Below are positions 59,048 through 64,000 of a DNA stretch of 64,000 nucleotides, one piece after another. Each line of letters opens with the position of its first letter. Within the stretch, counting starts at the first letter, position 1. Location: contig JAHLTZ010000032.1 of NCBI GenBank assembly GCA_025786725.1, positions 124,001 to 188,000 of the forward strand. The letters are read 5' to 3'. Origin of the DNA: Syncephalis fuscata (taxonomy: Eukaryota > Zoopagomycota > Zoopagomycetes > Zoopagales > Piptocephalidaceae). The notes below the pieces were generated by a model, which was given only the letters and a program-made list of their open reading frames with translations, searched no databases and was not told the DNA's origin. The position numbers and the translations under genes are program-made.

Positions 59048-60079
59048 ATGCATAGTTGGGAGGATGATGACAGCAATAGCAATATTACTATCAATACTAT
59101 GAATACTTTTACTAATAACATCAATGAGCATGATACTAGCTACTATATCTATGACTATCATTTGTCAATCGCTCAAACCTCTTTATTTCATATTCATTTG
59201 CATCTATTAGGCGCTATAGCTTTATTTAATTTATTCCTATATAATTTAAGATGTGCATTTGCTATTGTAAGTAAACAGCCATATAAAGTGTCTTCTTGGT
59301 GCTGTATCATTACAGCATCAGCAGGCATGGTCTTTTCAAGCGGCTTTCTATTGCCGTATTATCTATTTGGCACGCCATCTTGTCTTACATTGTATCGAGC
59401 AATGTTACTTTTACTAATGGTATCTACCATAGCTACTCATAGCATTCTACTTGAACGTGCTTACCTTGCCTATTCTCACAGTCGTATCATGCTTTGTTGG
59501 GGTATTTTAATGCTTTTACCAACATTTCTCTTTGTCTATATGGCTTGGCTTTATTCCTCTACGCTGGTCGTACAAATTGGTCCGCTATTGACTTGTAGTT
59601 TTACCACTTCGCTCTATATACCATATTTACGTTCACTTATCGATATTCCGGGCAATGTCATTTTCTCGTCCGCCTTTCTTCATGTGGCCTATCAACAATA
59701 TTGTCGCTCTGGTACTAAAACATGGCAGACTATCGCATATGACGGTACCTTTACTATGACATTGGTTATTCTGTCGCATCTATTTTGTGTATTTGGTCAT
59801 GTTTTCAGCTTATTAGGTGATGCTAATTTACTACTTTATGCAATAGACTGGTAAGTATAGTGATCGATGAAGTATAACCCGTGCTAATTGACTAATAGGG
59901 CAATAACATCTGCTTTGTTAATCCATAATACTTGGCGTATAGCCAATAGCCAGACAGCTTCCCAGATTGATAAAAAACATATTAATGTAGCCAACCGTGC
60001 TGCCTCGACTACCCGTTACGAGTCAAATGTAACTAATACTATGCTTAATATGTACTACTTTGATATAAAAATAAATTGA
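59048..60079 (+). CDS. Orphan multi-pass membrane protein (about seven TM)
   Basis: Two exons (59048-59850 and 59899-60079) give 327 residues, intact. The first 38 residues are hydrophilic, Asn/Asp-rich. About seven hydrophobic helices follow: LHLLGAIALFNLFLYNLRCA, CCIITASAGMVFSSGFLLPY, TLYRAMLLLLMVSTIATHSI, MLCWGILMLLPTFLFVYMAW, VVQIGPLLTCSFTTSLYIPY, FTMTLVILSHLFCVFGHVFS and LYAIDWAITSALLIHNTW. The layout (N-terminal Asn sites, seven helices, a hydrophilic C-terminal tail of about 45 residues) would suit a receptor of GPCR topology, but I see no family motif, and it is not one of the known fungal pheromone or nutrient receptors. Transport or sensing roles are both possible. Confidence 0.55.
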
Positions 60080-61683
60080 TACTTTTATTTGGCTATATAA
60101 TATATTATTATTATTAACAATCTAATGTAATATGCTGTTAAATAGCTATTTTAATAGCATTCGCGTAATTGAACTATACATTCAATCTATTGAACATGGA
60201 AACAAGTGATGAGTTTTATTTAATCATCACGCTATTACATTTGTTGTTTTGTTTAAGGATCAAATGACCAACATTTAATAACGCCCAATCTATTGAACAT
60301 AATGATGAGTGGTGAGTGACATCAGTCATCAAATACTCATTATTGTAGATTTATTATCCAGTATGATATATTTAGTATATATATCGTTCTACGATATACT
60401 AGACGTACTTTATTTATTATATGTCTCAATATACTTTACTCATTCCACTCATTCCACTATATGCACCATAACTTTAACATCGTTTTATATACTTTCTTAC
60501 CATGCATTAGCCTTTATATATATATCATTCTATACTCGCCTAACCTTCCTCTATTCAAAACAGTTTTTATTTTTGTTCTAGCTTTATTATTAATAAATCT
60601 CAGCCCATTCATCTCATTCAATTAGCAAGCTATATGTAATTGAAACCTATAACAATATGATGTATTCAGTATAGCATATAATGATATATGATAGTATAGA
60701 TATACACTGTTGATAATATAGATGAATACAGTATATATGCATACAAAATACTAAATCTATAATGATGAGTATTTTAAACTTTGATGGCACTCACCACTCA
60801 TCATCATGTTCATTAGATTGGACGCTATTCATTATAGTCATTTGACCACCAAATTATACTAAATGTCTAATAAATTAAATTAAATTATATAATAATGTTA
60901 AATGATACACAATATGCTTTGTTATGAAAAGATTGAGTAAATAATAACAAAATAATAGAATAAAATGAATCTTTTAGTTAAAAATAAACAACCGCACATG
61001 TATCTGTGTTGAATGGATGCTATTTGCATATTACCAATATAAATATGACGCATATCTTTAAAGCTTATTGCCAATTAAACTTTTGGTTACAACTCACAGC
61101 AACATAATGATATTTACTATTGATACAGAACAAGCTTTATAATACGAATGTTTGTAGATAAATCTTATACTAAAACTGTTGTATATAATGCTATTCGGAC
61201 GACAGCAATAACCTGTAATTCTGTATACTACTGTCATATGTACAAACCTGCTACATTCATCATTACAATATCCAGGCACCTTGTACATGCAAGAGTGTAT
61301 CAAATAACACAAAATATAACATCTTTTGCCTGCAGCACAGCGTTATAAGGCCTATTCCCTGGGCAAACATGTGAATCGGATAAACTAACTGCATCTGTGG
61401 ATTAACTTAAAAATTATTTTATCGTCTAAAGCCACCAAACAGCGCTACGTAACTCCCTCGTATTTACGACTCGGCATTTCCAAACCGAAAGTACCAGCTT
61501 GATATAGCAAATTGCCAATTTGGACTGCTACCTATTATAAAATGATTCATTCTCTCATAATTAATTAACACTTTCTTTCCCTCCTGTTACTCACCTGATC
61601 CACCTACCTGTTCCATGATCAACTCTTCTCTTTTCCTTACTTTCAGCAACTAGTCTTTGTTAACAAAAACTTTATTCAACGCT
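60080..61683. other. Intergenic with MITE-like element
   Basis: 1.6 kb. The MITE-like element (60255-60855) occupies the centre. 60856-61400 is A/T-rich with no gene. 61540-61680, just before the aldehyde dehydrogenase ATG, is pyrimidine-rich (CTTTCTTTCCCTCCTGTTAC), as expected of its leader. Confidence 0.6.
60255..60855. mobile_element. MITE-like inverted-repeat element
   Basis: About 600 bases. The left end (60255-60365; GATCAAATGACC, CCCAATCTATTGAACATAAT, GAGTGGTGAGTGACATCA, TACTCATTATTGTAGATTT) pairs as inverted repeat with the right end (60755-60855, read on the minus strand: GGTCAAATGAC, CCAATCTAATGAACATGATG, GAGTGGTGAGTGCCATCA, TACTCATCATTATAGATTT). The inverted repeats are about 100 bp and roughly 80-85 percent identical by eye. 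The interior is A/T-rich without a transposase or long protein-like frame, so it would be non-autonomous. A solo arm lies at 26.3 kb. Target-site duplication is not clear. Confidence 0.75.
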
Positions 61684-63558
61684 ATGGCTCAAAATATCCT
61701 AACGTACTCCACTAAGGAAGAAATTAAGCAGGTAAGTGCAATGCCTGGGAAGCTGCTATTTTTGTCTGCTTCTGACGTAATCCGTTCAGTGCACGGAAGA
61801 CTTAACTGCTTCCTTTGAGTCTGGTCTTACCCAGCCACTTGCCTTTCGCAAACAACAATTGCGCCAGTTCCTTAAACTATGTGACGAGCAATCCGATGCT
61901 CTGCTTGAAGCAGTTCAGAAAGATATGGGAAAGCACCCGTGCGAAACTATGACTTGCGAACTTAGCTTAATACGAGACGAGATAGCCCGTGCACTGGATA
62001 ATTTAAGTAGCTGGGCCAAGACGAGCTACCCAAGTGTTCGTTTCACATTCATACTTAGCCGGCCACAAATTCGTAAAGTGCCGTTTGGTACTGTGCTAAT
62101 TATGGGAGCGTGGAACTATCCGTTGGTGCTATTACTGGCACCATTCGTAGGAGCCATGGCTGCTGGCAATACGGTTGTCATCAAGGTAGGCTGGCTTGTC
62201 GATTTTTGCGTTATTATTCAAACTAACTGGCTCAAAAATAAAAAGCCTTCAGAATTAGCGCCTCATTCGGCACGTGTCATTACGGAACTATTGCCACGTT
62301 ATCTGGACCAACGGGCCTATCGTGTAGTCAATGGCGCTGTGGATGAGTCCACTCAACTGTTGGCCACCAAGTTTGACTACATTTTCTACACGGGATCCAG
62401 CCAGGTTGGCCGCATTGTCATGCAAGCAGCCGCCAAAAATCTCACACCTGTTTCGTTGGAATTGGGCGGAAAGAGCCCATTTATTATTCATCGATCATGT
62501 AATCTATCCGTTACTGCCAATCGACTCTTTTTTGGCAAATACTTGAATTGTGGCCAGGTAAATTGGAAACCATTGTTATTTACAGTGGCTAACAAATGTA
62601 TTATTCTACACAACACTACAGACTTGCATTGCTCCAGATTACGTGTTGTGTCCACGCGATTTAATCGAGCCATTAACACAGGAGCTACGCAGATGTTATA
62701 AGAATCTTTATGATAGCAATGCACTTGAGTCTGATTCGTATGGCAGAATTATTAATGAACGTCATTTTGATCGTCTTATGAATTTGTTTGAAAAAGACAA
62801 GAAAGATGGATCTAAGGTCCTTTTGGGAGGAGCTAGCAATCGTGATGCCAAGTATATCGAGCCCACTGTAGTTCTTAGTAATCCGAATGCAGCTCTAATG
62901 AAAGATGAAATTTTTGGGCCATTTATGCCAATTATTGAAATGGACTCAGTCGACGATGCAATTTCATTCATCAATCGTCGGTAAGTGTTTAATTTAAACA
63001 TTAATCCATGTAAATATTCATTGTTTTTTATTTAAACATTAGCGATCAGCCATTGACTTTGTATTTGTTTGCAACGGATAAGAAGGTCATTAAGAACGGT
63101 GAGTTATGTTTATAAGGACAACAACGACAGCTATTAATGATTCAGCCATCTAGTGAGGGAATCAACTCGTTCTGGATCCCTATTAATTAACGATACTATG
63201 GTCCACTTTGGCAGTAAGTTTTAGTTTATATTTGTAACTTGCTGCTTATTTAGTCTCATTTATAGTTCCCCAAATTCCGTTTGGCGGCTGTGGTTCAAGC
63301 GGTATGGGCCGCTATCGTGGCAAGGCAAGCTTTGATACATTCTCGCACCAGCGCTCGATCCTCCATAGTGGATATGCCGACGAGCCTGTCCGCACCAGTC
63401 TATTGTACCCGCCGTATAACATGAAGCGAATCCCTATTGTTTTGTTTAGTTTGTCACGATATGCGCCATGGAGTTTGAAACTCAAAAAGGCATTTGTGTT
63501 AGTATTGGTATTAGTGCTGTTCGGATTTGTGGCAAAAGCGCGTGGGCTTTTGAATTAG
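61684..63558 (+). CDS. HFD1: Fatty aldehyde dehydrogenase (ALDH3 type), tail-anchored
   Basis: Seven exons (61684-61731, 61790-62185, 62246-62557, 62622-62980, 63043-63098, 63154-63213, 63266-63558) give 507 residues, intact. Key motifs: cofactor loop GAWNYPLVLLLAPFVGAMAA and GNTVVIK, FYTGSSQVG, general-base Glu in SLELGGKSP (about residue 220), catalytic Cys254 in NCGQTCIAPDYVL, and IFGPFMPII / FGGCGSSGMGRYRGKASFD. The class 3 size and a C-terminal hydrophobic segment (KAFVLVLVLVLFGFVAKA, about residues 486-503) match Hfd1/FALDH, a tail-anchored enzyme of ER, lipid droplets or mitochondria that oxidises long-chain aldehydes, including hexadecenal from sphingolipid breakdown. The intron at 62186-62245 is 60 nt, in frame and stop-free. 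Confidence 0.92.
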
Positions 63559-64000
63559 TCGTCGTACTAAAGCCATGGCAACATGGCAGTTTTCTTAGTT
63601 TGTTTTTAATCATGTGCTATTCTTATGTTTAGATCAAAGCCATCAAACAAAAAAGAATGTTAATCAATTGCTATTGTGTGCGTTTTATATAAAACAGCAA
63701 TTGGCAGCTGTTAAATATGTTAGTCCACCAATAATTTGTATTTCAATATTTAATAATATGTCAATGCTATATAGATGCACTAATATTTGTCGGTCCAGCT
63801 TTGTCTCACCTAGACTATTACTAAAAATCAGATTACTACAGTATAATAAAATAATAAAAGTTTATAAATTATAAATATTTGTTACACGCCACACTATTAA
63901 TGCTATTTTTAAGTAATATATGTAAAAGCACGGTTTATATTATAAATACTAGCTTTTAAAGATATTATCTCCCGTAGTTCAAGGCTATCGAATGCTTTAA
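63559..64000. other. Right-edge intergenic region
   Basis: About 440 A/T-rich bases after the aldehyde dehydrogenase stop. The last 35 bases (TCTCCCGTAGTTCAAGGC, then TATCGAATGC) contain a GTTCAA motif but I cannot fold a tRNA from what is visible; a feature cut by the window edge is possible. Confidence 0.4.

Noticed and set aside
63965-64000. A tRNA at the right edge
   Set aside because: Only a GTTCAA-like motif is visible; no acceptor stem or anticodon arm can be paired.

Overview
The window is eukaryotic nuclear DNA, AT-rich (roughly two thirds A+T by eye), with many short spliceosomal introns. These are mostly 50-80 nt, begin GTAAGT or GTATGT and end TAG or CAG; a perfect TACTAAC branch site is visible in one. 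The gene set points to a fungus: a Rax2-type bud-site protein, the COX1 factor Mss51, Atg6/Beclin, a P1-type secreted nuclease, an Swm1/Apc13-like protein and a Nup2/Nup50 nucleoporin. High intron density, with micro-exons, fits an early-diverging (non-Dikarya) lineage better than a yeast. That placement is inference; no rRNA or tRNA was found to test it.

Layout. 0-8 kb: a broken secreted repeat protein, Rix1/PELP1, a Nup2/Nup50 nucleoporin and, on the minus strand, an ADF-H + PH actin-binding protein. 8.2-11.1 kb: a long gene-poor stretch upstream of a large intact RAX2 (11.2-15.5 kb) whose cytoplasmic tail ends in an SH3 domain. 16-19 kb: ribosomal stalk protein P2 and histone chaperone SPT2, both minus. 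19.6-25.9 kb: bleomycin hydrolase and an unrecognised large protein. 26.9-33.5 kb: a cluster of predicted secreted proteins (a P1-like nuclease, two tandem paralogues with a Gly-rich segment and a C-terminal KCTEDNA motif, and a Met/Ser/Gly minisatellite protein resembling the one at the left edge). 34.5-45.4 kb: ATG6, MSS51, condensin CAP-G, APC13 and a PhoD-like phosphatase. 47.6-51.9 kb: a mitochondrial carrier, a mitochondrial-type 2-Cys peroxiredoxin with 11-27 nt micro-exons, and RPS15. 52.5-60.1 kb: an orphan secreted protein, a DDT-domain chromatin protein, an F-box-like protein and an orphan multi-pass membrane protein. 60.3-60.9 kb: a MITE-like inverted-repeat element. 61.7-63.6 kb: a tail-anchored ALDH3-type fatty aldehyde dehydrogenase.

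Most genes are housekeeping: ribosome biogenesis (Rix1, P2, S15), nuclear pore and chromatin (Nup2, SPT2, DDT protein, condensin), mitochondria (Mss51, carrier, peroxiredoxin) and polarity/actin (Rax2, ADF-H/PH). Several pairs are divergent and share short intergenic promoters: ATG6/MSS51, CAP-G/APC13, SPT2/bleomycin hydrolase, peroxiredoxin/RPS15 and the DDT/F-box pair.

Caution. About half of the genes carry one or more single-base frame breaks, many in homopolymers and including one in the conserved ribosomal P2 gene, while other long genes (RAX2, bleomycin hydrolase, the PhoD-like phosphatase, the aldehyde dehydrogenase) are clean. The simplest explanation is residual assembly indels, so broken genes here should not be taken as pseudogenes without checking reads.
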